NCBI RefSeq assembly: GCF_040412425.1
Contig: NC_089783.1
Coordinates: 43,030,125 to 43,094,124, forward strand
Source of the DNA: Macrobrachium rosenbergii
Lineage: Eukaryota > Arthropoda > Malacostraca > Decapoda > Palaemonidae
Direction: 5' to 3'
Length of the DNA: 64,000 nt
Under the pieces are notes generated by a model. It did no database searches and was not told the origin of the DNA. It saw only the letters and a program-made list of their open reading frames with translations. Each line of letters begins with the position of its first letter. The stretch's first letter is position 1. The position numbers and the translations under genes were made by a program. Shown here piece after piece: positions 61,601-63,693 of the stretch.

Positions 61601-63214
61601 TGGGACCATAAACGTTTTTTTTTAATCTCGTTCAAACCCTCCGAAAACCCACACTCCTTTGATGTACCTCCCTTTATTATAATTTCTTTTTCCAAATTTG
61701 GCCTTGTCTATTTCGACTACTTTCCATGGGCCACCTTGAGTCCTGGTACTTTCCATGTGGTGTAGTACAACTTCCTGGCAGAAGTTGTACCAGTCATTCA
61801 CAGTACGTTCAAATACACTGGCAGCACGTGCAACCTCTAGTTGAGTACACCGGCTAAAGTTAAAAAAAAAAAAAGCAGAACTTAATGAACGGAAATGTGG
61901 ACGTTCTCAAACCACATGCAGGTCAGCCCTGATATATTAAGGCGCCAACGTGCTCGGCGACTTTATAGACTTTGTAGTTTTTATCGCAACAGAATTGGGC
62001 TTTTTGTTAATTTGGCAATATTAAGGCAGCAAGGGCATTTATACGTCAAATTTAACGCTTTGTGCCATGCAAAAAATTCAAGGGTGGACTCCCTATCCCT
62101 AGATATAACAGAGATATCTACTATACTTAAATCACAACCAAGGCAGAGATCCATTGCGTTCGTGGGCGGATATCAAATGGACGAATTCGGAGGAAGGCTG
62201 ACAAACCAAGGCCTAGCGGGTATAATCCTAGGCCTATGATGGGTAGGTCAATTAGAAAAAATCGTGCAAAGGCATCAACCCAAAGCTGGTCTGGTTTCTT
62301 CAAGGCTTAATTTCTTTGTTGTTTCACCAATTAAATATTGAGTGAAAAGTGAAAATTCAGCGATTGATGTGTCATACCCAACCATTTACCCTAAAGGCCA
62401 ATATCATAAACAATCATAATCAAAACCCATTAAATGTTCCAGTCCGCAAATTAAAAGAATAAGGCCTTAGTAGTAGTCTCCAGTTTTACCCAAGCTACTT
62501 CCGAATCCATATGGATGGCCACTTGGAAAATAGGCTAAGCTAGGCCTGGGCTACACACCACTTGCTAGCTTGACTAGAAGTACAGCCTAGCATATGCAAT
62601 TCTATCTCGGGAGACAGCCTGCAAATTGGCGCTATTTTATTAAACCACTCCAGAATATACTCTCCCATGAGTCGTCTGTGATGCCCTACTGGTGGGGCAA
62701 GGCAAGACAGTAGGACAAGAATGCTTACGACTACTTGCTTACCTGCCGTAAATTCTAGGGACGAGCAAACCTCAGAGGGAGGGGAGGCTTCGTTTCCAGA
62801 TCCTTTATCTGGCAACATGGCTTTGAAATATATGATATTTAACTTTAAAGTCCAAATGGCCAAGCTATCAAAGGCTAAAGTTTGGAATCTGCTCGGACGA
62901 AAACTAGCGTATGACTCTTAGCGTAAGCAACGCTGCGTAAATAAACGATAAATCCTTACAAAGAATGTAAAACAACTAAATATGACATAACTCACTGAGA
63001 ATAAACTTACCCAATATAAAACAGCTCAAGGTCGGAGACCTCCACTCGAGAAATTAATAGAAATTATCAGCCAGCTTGAACTTAGCTGAATGTTTACACT
63101 TTTGAATCTCAACTGATTGTGGCACGCATGCGCACTGCGCATAGTATAAGCTACAATATACATGGATCTGAGGTTGCTCACCTGTTGAAGAAAACGACGC
63201 CATAGTTCTACCAT
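4951..63214 (-). CDS. BUB1B: BUB1/BUBR1 family mitotic checkpoint gene (MadBub-like), 22 exons, 3' end off-window
   Basis: Spindle assembly checkpoint protein acting at kinetochores and in the mitotic checkpoint complex that inhibits APC/C-CDC20. Twenty-two exons were joined by GT-AG sites; phases agree at every junction and no stop occurs in 1,100 codons. Residue map, counted from the exon 1 methionine: KEN box 31-33; Mad3/BUB1 TPR region about 60-200; ABBA-type FSIYQD 273-278; second KEN 304-306; GLEBS about 396-410; BUB1-type CD1 about 583-599; ABBA-type FAIFQD 626-631, FTIFSD 650-655 and FTIHQD 667-672; KARD-type LSPIME 856-861; kinase glycine-rich loop GEGAYAKV 1062-1069. The rest of the kinase lies left of the window. 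Two KEN boxes plus KARD are BUBR1 traits; CD1 is a BUB1 trait, so an unduplicated MadBub gene is the best reading. Family identity is very secure; the exact start and the paralogue name are less so. Confidence 0.93.
5110..7042. other. Intron 21 proximal part, nothing recognised
   Basis: A+T-rich intron sequence. It contains the T tract at about 5157-5173 before the exon 22 acceptor and a two-copy repeat at 6687-6759. No gene signal. Confidence 0.5.
6687..6759. repeat. Two-copy tandem duplication, about 37 bp unit
   Basis: The segment ATCATTCATT[TC]AGACTT followed by a T tract and AACTTAATATA occurs twice back to back. Confidence 0.75.
7043..8758. mobile_element. Non-autonomous Tc1/mariner-pogo-like element, 1.7 kb
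   Basis: It starts CAGTAATACCCCGAACTTGC and ends with the inverted form (reverse complement CAGTCATACCCTGAACTTAC), and is flanked by TA on both sides as expected for a Tc1/mariner target duplication. No transposase remains. The interior contains a direct duplication of roughly 450-480 bp, units at about 7530-7965 and 8120-8600, both rich in CTCTCT and in a shared AAGGGTAATGTATTAAG stretch. Confidence 0.7.
8988..9137 (-). CDS. BUB1B: Exon 21: N-terminal extension of the BUB1-like kinase domain
   Basis: The acceptor is TTTATTTCAG and the donor CAG|GTAAAT; phase 0 at both ends, 50 codons. It encodes NPFCKELIGELLSNL and, further on, KVPLIKPNMQ. BUB1 kinases have an equivalent extension (NPWD...LL...LPxIKP) that packs against the kinase lobe. 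Confidence 0.9.
9257..9400. mobile_element. Truncated small inverted-repeat element (CAGGCAGTCCC family)
   Basis: It starts TACAGGCAGTCCCCGAGTTA, the terminus shared by other small elements in this window. The other terminus is missing; the sequence passes into a GGAA repeat before exon 20. Confidence 0.6.
9413..9443. repeat. GGAA microsatellite
   Basis: About eight GGAA units lie 18 bp from the exon 20 donor. Confidence 0.95.
9461..9592 (-). CDS. BUB1B: Exon 20: acidic segment before kinase extension
   Basis: The acceptor is TTTTCCTCAG and the donor GTATGT; phase 0 at both ends, 44 codons. It encodes EEEEDTFDPHKAAIMLMEMD and then a Ser/Pro/Lys segment. The donor is followed by a purine-rich GGAA repeat in the intron. 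Confidence 0.85.
9859..9978 (-). CDS. BUB1B: Exon 19: linker
   Basis: The acceptor is CAATTTTCAG and the donor GTATAG; phase 0 at both ends, 40 codons. No recognised motif. It is separated from exon 18 by a 9.8 kb intron that holds a DIRS element and a Tigger relic. Confidence 0.82.
10738..10965 (+). mobile_element. tRNA-derived SINE
   Basis: A box B match, GGTTCGGATTCC inside GTGG...CCAC arms, lies at about 10806-10821. A box A-like GGCTAATGAAGAGTTAGA lies about 55 bp upstream. The unrelated body includes AACCAATTGGTTCTTAGCCA and ends near AGCTCAGTGGTCTGG and AAGGTATACTT. A fragment of the same 3' part occurs in reverse at about 16925-16962. Confidence 0.65.
11617..11979 (-). CDS. Unidentified 120-codon ORF inside intron 18
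   Basis: An open frame with a more balanced composition than the surrounding intron. Residues include TRDQQPSWQVAQGYQSLRAL and CVDYVGGLAVVACDGEGVTS. I recognise no domain. It has no obvious acceptor or donor that fits the flanking phase-0 exons without a stop, so it is probably not a checkpoint-gene exon. It may be part of an older repeat or a retrocopy of a host gene. Sequence just downstream on the same strand (11380-11560) also has protein-like stretches, but with stops. Confidence 0.3.
   Translation of the reverse strand: MSKQCNNDDNVWRLRSPLGAVWNSITTRDQQPSWQVAQGYQSLRALVHSRPYGCSALREDTVLVQGCVDYVGGLAVVACDGEGVTSEEAKAFLADLVNRSEVVACSVDVAFLSWKVLCVI
12187..12215. repeat. GA microsatellite
   Basis: About fourteen GA units within intron 18. 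Confidence 0.95.
13098..13187. repeat. Internal complementary region of the first DIRS element
   Basis: The first half (13098-13151) is the near-exact reverse complement of the element's left end at 12859-12915 (GACATTTTTATAATAAAAT in the end, ATTATAAAAATGTC here). The second half (TATATAAGTAACTTACCCAG) matches the complement of the right end kept by the second DIRS element, marking the lost right end of this copy. Confidence 0.8.
13690..14430 (-). pseudogene. Tyrosine recombinase of the first DIRS element, frameshifted
   Basis: Readable stretches include VALATAKRSSEVHALDRNIG, DFLAKNELP and CPVRALKFYLHRT. The catalytic block KAHEIRAVAMSLAF carries the HxxR arginine. The nucleophile region (HYLRDIETTYDQ) is present but in a different frame, after a stop and a frameshift. 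The pattern is that of DIRS-family recombinases. Confidence 0.8.
14537..15060 (-). pseudogene. DIRS pol segment between RNase H and recombinase
   Basis: Contains VINKFRSHQNLSVILIAPFW followed by PAKEWFPDLLELL and RQPHVRWFHQNL. The IAPxWPxxxWFPDLLxL pattern is typical of DIRS elements after RNase H. The matching region of the second element is at 26369-26640. Confidence 0.75.
15048..16364 (-). pseudogene. Reverse transcriptase and RNase H of the first DIRS element, frameshifted
   Basis: RT motif A appears as ASVDMQDVYVHIPVHPTSRK and the catalytic YxDD box as SLYLDDWLLHF, but in different frames, so a frameshift lies near 15855. RNase H shows FFSDASNLSWGP, NVKELQEI and AVHSDSTKALAYI, supplying the D-E-D residues. 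The YLDDWL form of the RT box and the adjoining RNase H fit DIRS. Confidence 0.85.
16442..16900 (-). pseudogene. Gag-like 5' part of the first DIRS element
   Basis: An open stretch upstream of RT on the same strand, rich in Ser, Arg and Leu, with LRSPLEKTHLFPQATVLD and a Ser/Arg-rich tail. It is called gag-like by position and composition only. The boundary with non-element sequence is unclear. Confidence 0.45.
16925..16962 (-). repeat. SINE 3' fragment
   Basis: GTATACCTTAGTTTAACCAG followed by ACCACTGAGCTGA is the reverse complement of the 3' part of the SINE at 10738-10965. It lies at the broken right edge of the first DIRS element. Confidence 0.6.
17122..19622 (+). mobile_element. Tigger/pogo-family transposon relic, left end missing
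   Basis: The plus strand encodes a broken CENP-B-like transposase: a psq-type HTH region (EVQKEMIAKHEAGTH), a second DNA-binding segment, then the DDE core with CDETGLF, LVMDIAPAH and a final PPMDQQV aspartate. Frameshifts separate the HTH from the core and the first catalytic Asp from what precedes it, and TGA/TAA stops lie at about 17990 and 18095. The right terminus reads GTATACCGAGGAGCTACTG then TA; the left one is gone. It is antisense to the host gene. Confidence 0.85.
19735..19873 (-). CDS. BUB1B: Exon 18: serine-rich tail of KARD region
   Basis: The acceptor is CACCATTCCAG and the donor GTATGT; the exon runs from phase 2 to phase 0. It starts with seven serines and GYSASS, like the Ser/Gly stretch after the KARD in vertebrate BUBR1, then gives a linker ending FRFRHNSNSQAE. 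Confidence 0.88.
20140..20295 (-). CDS. BUB1B: Exon 17: KARD-type PP2A-B56 motif
   Basis: The acceptor is GCTTTATTTCAG and the donor GTAAAT; the exon runs from phase 2 to phase 2. After a run of eight glutamates it encodes KYLSPIMEASRE. LSPIME fits the LxxIxE B56 consensus, and the whole stretch matches the KARD of vertebrate BUBR1, which recruits PP2A-B56 to balance Aurora B at kinetochores. Confidence 0.93.
20296..22116. other. Intron 16, nothing recognised
   Basis: A+T-rich intron between exons 17 and 16. A short stretch (TATAAATTGGAATA) occurs in both orientations around 21170-21210. No gene or element was identified. Confidence 0.5.
22117..22301 (-). CDS. BUB1B: Exon 16: linker before KARD
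   Basis: The acceptor is TTCTTCAACAG and the donor GTAAGT; the exon runs from phase 0 to phase 2 (185 nt). It encodes a stretch with FKNLKIASTP-like character (here FAKNLKIASTPAYFL). Vertebrate BUBR1 and BUB1 carry an [AST]STPFH segment at the equivalent position before the KARD, so homology is likely. Confidence 0.88.
22999..23220 (-). CDS. BUB1B: Exon 15: acidic linker
   Basis: The acceptor is TCTCTTGTAG and the donor GTAAGT; phase 0 at both ends, 74 codons. It encodes an acidic, disordered linker (for example VEDVEDKIEEKNLQSEDN) with no recognised motif. Splice sites and phase agree with its neighbours. Confidence 0.85.
23221..24275. other. Intron 14, nothing recognised
   Basis: A+T-rich sequence with a somewhat GC-richer patch at 23395-23530 that may be worn repeat. 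No motif was recognised. Confidence 0.45.
24276..24422 (-). CDS. BUB1B: Exon 14: three clustered ABBA-type motifs
   Basis: The acceptor is TTTCCTAAG and the donor GTTAGT; phase 0 at both ends, 49 codons. It begins DN, completing FAIFQD from exon 13, and then encodes QPFTIFSDD and APFTIHQDG. All fit Fx[ILV][FHY]x[DE], the motif that docks on the CDC20 WD40 propeller (and cyclin A in other proteins). Confidence 0.92.
24512..24690. repeat. Left (3') inverted terminal repeat of the second DIRS element
   Basis: Pairs in inverted orientation with 31440-31606 over roughly 130-150 bp, with scattered mismatches and short indels. Confidence 0.85.
24741..24830. repeat. Internal complementary region of the second DIRS element
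   Basis: 24741-24794 is the reverse complement of the left end (24512-24565). 24795-24830 (TTATATAAGTAACTTACC then AAGTAATTACATAGCT) is the reverse complement of the right end near 31570-31606. The two halves abut, as in a junction of the circular intermediate. Confidence 0.88.
26178..26640 (-). pseudogene. DIRS pol segment of the second element
   Basis: Contains WDRPTLDLFATLRNLLPLFC, PAPDPLAWAADSML and VLNTFQAHHNIMVTLIALF. The xxVDLFATxxNxxLPxFxSPxPDPxA pattern is typical of DIRS pol. Frameshifts and stops follow. Confidence 0.75.
27001..27978 (-). mobile_element. PIF/Harbinger-like element nested in the second DIRS element
   Basis: The ends are GGCTACTTTCACACTATG and, inverted, GGCCCCTTTTACACCATG, flanked by a TAA direct repeat (26998-27000 and 27979-27981), which fits the TWA target duplication of Harbinger. 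The minus strand keeps a MADF-like start (DIDLLISLVEMKPVL, stop in place of the usual Trp, then DKGLKDYKSWNL). MADF/Myb-type proteins accompany Harbinger transposases. No transposase is present, so this is a 978 bp deletion derivative. Confidence 0.75.
27990..28400 (-). pseudogene. Worn RT/RNase H region of the second DIRS element
   Basis: Minus-strand residues include SDPQWWLSELPFGREVPSSS, the WW-spacer segment found just before RNase H in DIRS elements. The RT motif A region near 28350 is out of frame. The RNase H start is cut by the Harbinger insertion. Confidence 0.65.
30060..31110. repeat. Degenerate GGCGCC-rich repeats in the DIRS gag region
   Basis: A motif around [AC]TGGCGCC and TGGCACC[AG]GGC followed by a variable ACTAG/CTCAG stretch recurs about every 30-40 bp. 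A longer segment with CATCCATCAAGATGC and TACCTGG[GT]AATGT is also duplicated (about 30436-30560 and 30686-30775). These are probably repeats within the element's gag-coding part. Confidence 0.55.
31625..31851 (-). CDS. BUB1B: Exon 13: CD1 (MAD1-binding) motif and start of ABBA cluster
   Basis: The acceptor is CTTCTCAG and the donor CAG|GTAAGA; the exon runs from phase 1 to phase 0. It encodes DPTVNTKMAMNAINDMW, which matches the BUB1 conserved domain 1 pattern (TVxTKxAxxxIxxM[FW]) used, once phosphorylated, for MAD1 recruitment. The exon ends APFAIFQ, the first part of an ABBA-type motif finished by exon 14. A retrotransposon end lies only about 18 bp past its donor. Confidence 0.93.
32375..32676. 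mobile_element. Small inverted-repeat element, CAGGCAGTCCC family
   Basis: It starts TACAGGCAGTTCCCAGTTA and ends with the complement of CAGGCAGTCCTCGGTC. The interior has about six degenerate copies of a CCACTTGCCAACGCCGTTAA-like unit. No coding capacity. Confidence 0.75.
33715..34030 (+). pseudogene. LINE-type retrotransposon tail fragment
   Basis: The plus strand reads LHWLGYMMRRAEDQLVRKAV and then GRSMRSWRKEADEHLNLM. This resembles the common end of LINE ORF2 proteins (LxWxGHVxRMxxxRLxRKA...GRxxxRW). It is short and isolated. Confidence 0.5.
35431..35550. repeat. Two-copy tandem duplication, 60 bp unit
   Basis: Units at 35431-35489 and 35491-35550 share AAATCAACTTT, GTTTTGTCACATGAAA and AAGTTTCTTTAT. 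Confidence 0.85.
35809..36470 (+). mobile_element. Tigger/pogo-like deletion derivative, copy A
   Basis: The 5' terminus is CAGGTAGTGCTCGAGTTACG, preceded by TA. About 350 bp in, an open start encodes KRSARKYTAKFKLQVVAESE, resembling the N-terminal HTH of Tigger/pogo transposases. The frame then breaks. A homologous copy lies inverted at 44559-45239. Confidence 0.6.
36688..36947. mobile_element. Small inverted-repeat element, CAGGCAGTCCC family
   Basis: It starts CAGGCAGTTCCCGGTTATTG and ends with the inverted form ...AACCAGCGACTGGCTG, flanked by TA. The interior is rich in CGATAA and GGCGC repeats. Confidence 0.75.
36979..37110. mobile_element. Left part of a second small-element family
   Basis: It starts TACAGTAAAGCCCCGTATTC and contains CTGAGTATTTTAATAG, which recurs at 45238. 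The right terminus is missing here. Confidence 0.55.
37876..37984 (-). CDS. BUB1B: Exon 12: linker
   Basis: The acceptor is CTATTTTCCAG and the donor GTAAGT; the exon runs from phase 0 to phase 1, 36 codons plus one base. It encodes an acidic, serine-rich linker with no motif I can name. Splice sites and phase agree with exons 11 and 13. Confidence 0.82.
37985..39279. other. Intron 11 part, nothing recognised
   Basis: A+T-rich intron with a short CA run at about 38645-38660. Open stretches on the minus strand at 38248-38659 have no recognised similarity or splice logic. Confidence 0.45.
39280..40565 (+). pseudogene. Non-LTR retrotransposon ORF2 relic (reverse transcriptase)
   Basis: The plus strand shows CSNYRPISILPVLSKVAEKL, CRVIQIDLSAAFYLVNYKAL and VQYADE-type residues (here IVQYADEATLVGI), the A and C motifs of LINE reverse transcriptases. 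A thumb-like end follows. The catalytic YADD is YADE here, DLSAAFD is FY, and several frameshifts and stops are present, so it is inactive. Confidence 0.8.
41605..41694 (-). CDS. BUB1B: Exon 11: linker
   Basis: The acceptor is CTTCCACAG and the donor GTAAGT; phase 0 at both ends, 30 codons. No recognised motif. It rests on splice sites, an open frame and phase agreement. It could be an optional cassette, since skipping it preserves the frame. Confidence 0.75.
42621..43014. mobile_element. Small inverted-repeat element, CAGGCAGTCCC family
   Basis: It starts AGGTAGTCCCCTGGTTACGG and ends with the inverted form ...CAACCCGGGACTGCCT. The interior has TACAG/TTACAGC motifs in both orientations and a CTCTCT run. 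Confidence 0.75.
43276..43368 (-). CDS. BUB1B: Exon 10: linker
   Basis: The acceptor is a polypyrimidine run ending CAG and the donor GTAAG; phase 0 at both ends, 31 codons. The encoded segment is low in complexity and rich in Ser, Thr, Pro and Lys, with no recognised motif. It is supported by splice sites and by phase agreement with exons 9 and 11. Confidence 0.8.
43790..44420 (-). pseudogene. LINE-type retrotransposon fragment
   Basis: Minus-strand residues include KGRWRRLGHVLHVIHGRIV and, upstream, VTLDG/SHI-type stretches like those before the end of LINE ORF2. Many stops are present. Confidence 0.45.
44446..44556. mobile_element. Truncated small element, CAGGCAGTCCC family, inserted into Tigger copy B
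   Basis: It ends GTTAACCGGGGACTGCCTG then TA and contains CGATAACCGAGGCAGC. It interrupts the homology between the inverted Tigger-like copies, so it is the younger insertion. Confidence 0.65.
44559..45239 (-). mobile_element. Tigger/pogo-like deletion derivative, copy B
   Basis: An inverted homologue of 35809-36470: its outer end is the complement of CAGGTAGTGCTCAAGTTATA, and its N-terminal transposase stub on the minus strand (RWARKYTAKFKLQVAAEAEK) matches copy A. It contains a 47 bp tandem duplication absent from copy A. Confidence 0.6.
44919..45012. repeat. Two-copy tandem duplication, 47 bp unit
   Basis: GGCTGTATGCATTTA[TC]GCAAGA...CTAACAATACTTTT occurs twice exactly adjacent (44919-44965 and 44966-45012) with two differences. 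Copy A of the host element has one unit. Confidence 0.9.
45240..45441. mobile_element. Right part of a second small-element family
   Basis: Shares AGTATTTTAATAGTTTTATC with 37075-37100 and ends GGGGGGGATTTACTG then TA, the complement of a CAGTAAATCCCCC terminus. The left end is missing. Confidence 0.55.
45512..45588 (-). CDS. BUB1B: Exon 9: helical linker
   Basis: The acceptor is TTTATTTCAG and the donor GTATGT; the exon runs from phase 1 to phase 0 (77 nt). It encodes a glutamine-rich amphipathic stretch (QIQQMQDMIKKHEMVIQQ) that continues the post-GLEBS helix and is probably a short coiled coil. Confidence 0.88.
46421..46529 (-). CDS. BUB1B: Exon 8: GLEBS motif (BUB3 binding)
   Basis: The acceptor is GATCTAG and the donor GTAAGT; the exon runs from phase 0 to phase 1. 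It encodes VYCGTEEFSFEELRAANYFK, the GLEBS signature (GxxEFSFEE[IL]RA) by which BUB1 and BUBR1 bind the BUB3 propeller. A charged helix (EERRKAELAKKEQEK) follows, as in vertebrate BUBR1. Confidence 0.95.
46530..49107. other. Intron 7 with one small inverted-repeat element
   Basis: Apart from the element at 47416-47724, it holds only A+T-rich sequence. The segment around 46590-46660 (AGTTCAGTACCAAGCGCTTT and CATCTTCAGGGCACAA) looks like repeat sequence but could not be classed. Confidence 0.45.
47416..47724. mobile_element. Small inverted-repeat element with about 60 bp arms
   Basis: Left arm 47416-47475 (TTTTTCATAGCTAACAAACC, CTTAACTTAT) pairs with right arm 47663-47724 (ATAAGTTAGGACC, CGTTAGCTATGAAAA). 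The interior has no coding capacity. Confidence 0.7.
49108..49271 (-). CDS. BUB1B: Exon 7: linker before GLEBS
   Basis: The acceptor is TTTTTACAG and the donor GTAGGT; the exon runs from phase 1 to phase 0. It encodes a linker ending VQPQYCKHK, which runs straight into the GLEBS exon. The segment WNVPLFVPEPFDP sits where human BUBR1 has a second ABBA-like site, but it does not fit the consensus. Confidence 0.9.
49272..50370. other. Intron 6, nothing recognised
   Basis: A+T-rich sequence with an A-rich run beside the exon 7 acceptor (about 49276-49306). No gene or element seen. Confidence 0.5.
50371..50560 (-). CDS. BUB1B: Exon 6: ABBA motif 1 completion and second KEN box
   Basis: The acceptor is TCATTTAG and the donor GTAAGT; the exon runs from phase 0 to phase 1. 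It starts DNGN, completing FSIYQD, and about 26 residues later encodes NTVNKENVKDPTKW. The order ABBA then KEN matches the human BUBR1 arrangement around KEN2, the box needed for APC/C inhibition. Confidence 0.93.
50639..50732. repeat. Two-copy tandem duplication, about 44 bp unit
   Basis: TATGGGGATTG[AG][AG]GTG[CT]ATTTA and AAAAGCA with TTATTACT/TCATTACT occur twice in succession. Confidence 0.75.
51554..51782 (-). CDS. BUB1B: Exon 5: post-TPR linker and first half of ABBA motif 1
   Basis: The acceptor is AATTTTCAG and the donor GTTAGT; the exon ends in phase 0. It begins KFQSRVARAT, matching the conserved HxxFQxRV segment that closes the TPR domain, then gives a basic low-complexity linker. 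It ends TFSIYQ, and the next exon supplies the acidic residue of an Fx[ILV][FHY]x[DE] ABBA-type motif. Confidence 0.92.
51914..52110 (-). CDS. BUB1B: Exon 4: Mad3/BUB1 TPR region, second part
   Basis: The acceptor is GCTTTCAG and the donor GTAAGT; the exon runs from phase 0 to phase 2. It encodes the C-terminal TPR helices, with FYINWSWELERLGNFKRADA followed by IYQKGLQAGA, the usual family pattern of an A-D-A-I-[FY]-Q-x-G repeat before the basic linker. Confidence 0.96.
52679..54425 (+). mobile_element. Probable short DIRS-like or gag-only element with inverted ends
   Basis: Outer segments 52679-52750 and 54347-54425 are diverged inverted repeats (GGTGTGAAAACTAAAAAATT on the left, and the complement of AGTGTGAAAACTAGAAAATT on the right). 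Between them the plus strand encodes a cysteine cluster at about 53028-53110 (LCIKCRSKDC, YNQCADWPD; C-x2-C-x4-C-x4-C-x3-C). It is gag-like and followed by worn protein-like sequence. No RT or recombinase is seen. Confidence 0.4.
54603..54700. repeat. Two-copy duplication near exon 3
   Basis: T tract plus AT[AG]AGGTTATTTCT[TC]CACTG[TC][CT]CATCTC occurs at 54603-54640 and again at 54661-54700, ending about 70 bp from the exon 3 donor. Confidence 0.75.
54774..54990 (-). CDS. BUB1B: Exon 3: Mad3/BUB1 TPR region, first part
   Basis: The acceptor is TTTTACAG and the donor GTAAGT; the exon starts with one base completing the exon 2 codon and ends in phase 0. It encodes the most recognisable stretch of the family, including [20 protein letters not shown], which opens the Mad3_BUB1_I TPR fold that binds KNL1 at kinetochores. 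Confidence 0.96.
54991..56735. other. Intron 2, nothing recognised
   Basis: A+T-rich intron between exons 3 and 2. It has a G-rich patch (GGGGGGAGGGGGG) at about 56405-56420. No gene or element identified. Confidence 0.5.
56736..56890 (-). CDS. BUB1B: Exon 2: N-terminal KEN box
   Basis: The acceptor is TTTTTCCAG and the donor GTAAGT; the exon ends in phase 2. It encodes a methionine at 56872 and then WELSKENIQPLKQGR. The family uses this segment, with the first KEN box in a helix-loop-helix, to hold CDC20 on the APC/C. The six codons before the methionine are open and in frame with candidate exon 1. Confidence 0.92.
57688..57741. repeat. AT microsatellite
   Basis: About 27 uninterrupted AT units. 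Confidence 0.97.
58122..58146. repeat. A tract of about 25 bases
   Basis: A homopolymer run within intron 1. It may mark the end of an old retroposed sequence, but no body was recognised. Confidence 0.9.
58625..58680. repeat. AT microsatellite
   Basis: About 28 AT units. Confidence 0.97.
59859..59966. repeat. 27 bp minisatellite, four copies
   Basis: GAGGCTGACC[CT]GCTAC[TA]CTA with C/AAT[AG]T[GA][CT]-type tail repeats four times at exactly 27 bp. The last copy is diverged. The plus-strand frame encodes a nine-residue repeat (RLTRYSTYV type), which I regard as incidental. Confidence 0.85.
60128..60464. mobile_element. Small inverted-repeat element, CAGGCAGTCCC family
   Basis: It starts CAGGCAGTCCCTGGTTTACG and ends with the inverted form ...CGTAACCCAGGGACTTCCTG. 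CGTCGTAA-type motifs recur inside in both orientations. No coding capacity. Confidence 0.8.
61316..62200 (-). pseudogene. Merlin-type (IS1016/ISXO2-like) DDE transposase relic
   Basis: The minus strand first gives a zinc-ribbon-like part (STLEFFAWHKALNL, YKCPCC), then FSRCTQLEVARAAS/VNDWYNFCQEV. Next is the catalytic core: VVEIDKAKFGKRNYNKGRYI and GVWVFGGFERD, then ISDCWAAYSQL, VNHSCNFVDPDTGASTQNIE. The three acidic residues (D in VEID, D in ISDCW, E in QNIE) are present, but EIDE is EIDK. A TAA stop interrupts just after GGFERD, and the N-terminal part is out of frame. TIRs were not found. Confidence 0.82.
63182..63214 (-). CDS. BUB1B: Candidate exon 1 of the BUB1/BUBR1 gene
   Basis: A short open segment, MVELWRRFLQQ, ends exactly at a strong donor (CAG|GTGAGC). 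It is phase 0 and joins without a stop to exon 2, which is open upstream of its own methionine. The ATG has a good context (A at -3, G at +4) and a TATA box lies about 50 bp upstream. Without it, translation would start at the methionine in exon 2 (56872), losing 17 residues and no known domain. A noncoding first exon ending at the GTAAGA just before this ATG is also possible. Confidence 0.5.
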
Positions 63215-63261
63215 CTTACCACTCCGACCACTCTCAATAATTGAACAGTAATCAGCGGCAA

Positions 63262-63268
63262 TTTTATA
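63262..63268 (-). promoter_or_regulatory. Candidate TATA box upstream of exon 1
   Basis: The minus strand reads CTATAAAATTG here, about 50 bp before the candidate start codon. A TCAATT initiator-like sequence lies about 25 to 30 bp downstream of it. Position and spacing fit a core promoter, but A+T-rich sequence makes chance matches common. Confidence 0.35.
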
Positions 63269-63582
63269 GTTGATATATTAGAAATGTTATATATATTTCT
63301 TGAGTGAAATATACAGATTGTACACATGAAGAAATAAATTATATATATATATATATTCATATATAAAGGGAGAATGATGGTACACAATGTATATTGATTA
63401 AAATTTCCATATGAATATATATTTAAAAAGATCTCCCGTTACATCTGATGTCAACATCTAAAGAATAGAAAATTACATCAGCGGAATGCGTTAACATATT
63501 ACGTGAGCAGCATGTCTTGCAACTGAAAAATATTACAGTGTAAGTAAATAAACATGTAATTAGTAAAAATATGAACTGACAT

Positions 63583-63693
<111 letters not shown>

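Noticed and set aside
61895..62239. A 114-codon plus-strand ORF.
   Set aside because: It is the opposite strand of the Merlin transposase N-terminal relic, which has recognisable zinc-ribbon residues on the minus strand.
62540..62921. Open stretches on both strands near 62.5-62.9 kb, including a plus-strand segment with KLSKAKVWNLLGRKLAYD.
   Set aside because: No family match, no conserved splice context on the plus strand, and the same bases are open on both strands. A divergent upstream gene cannot be shown.
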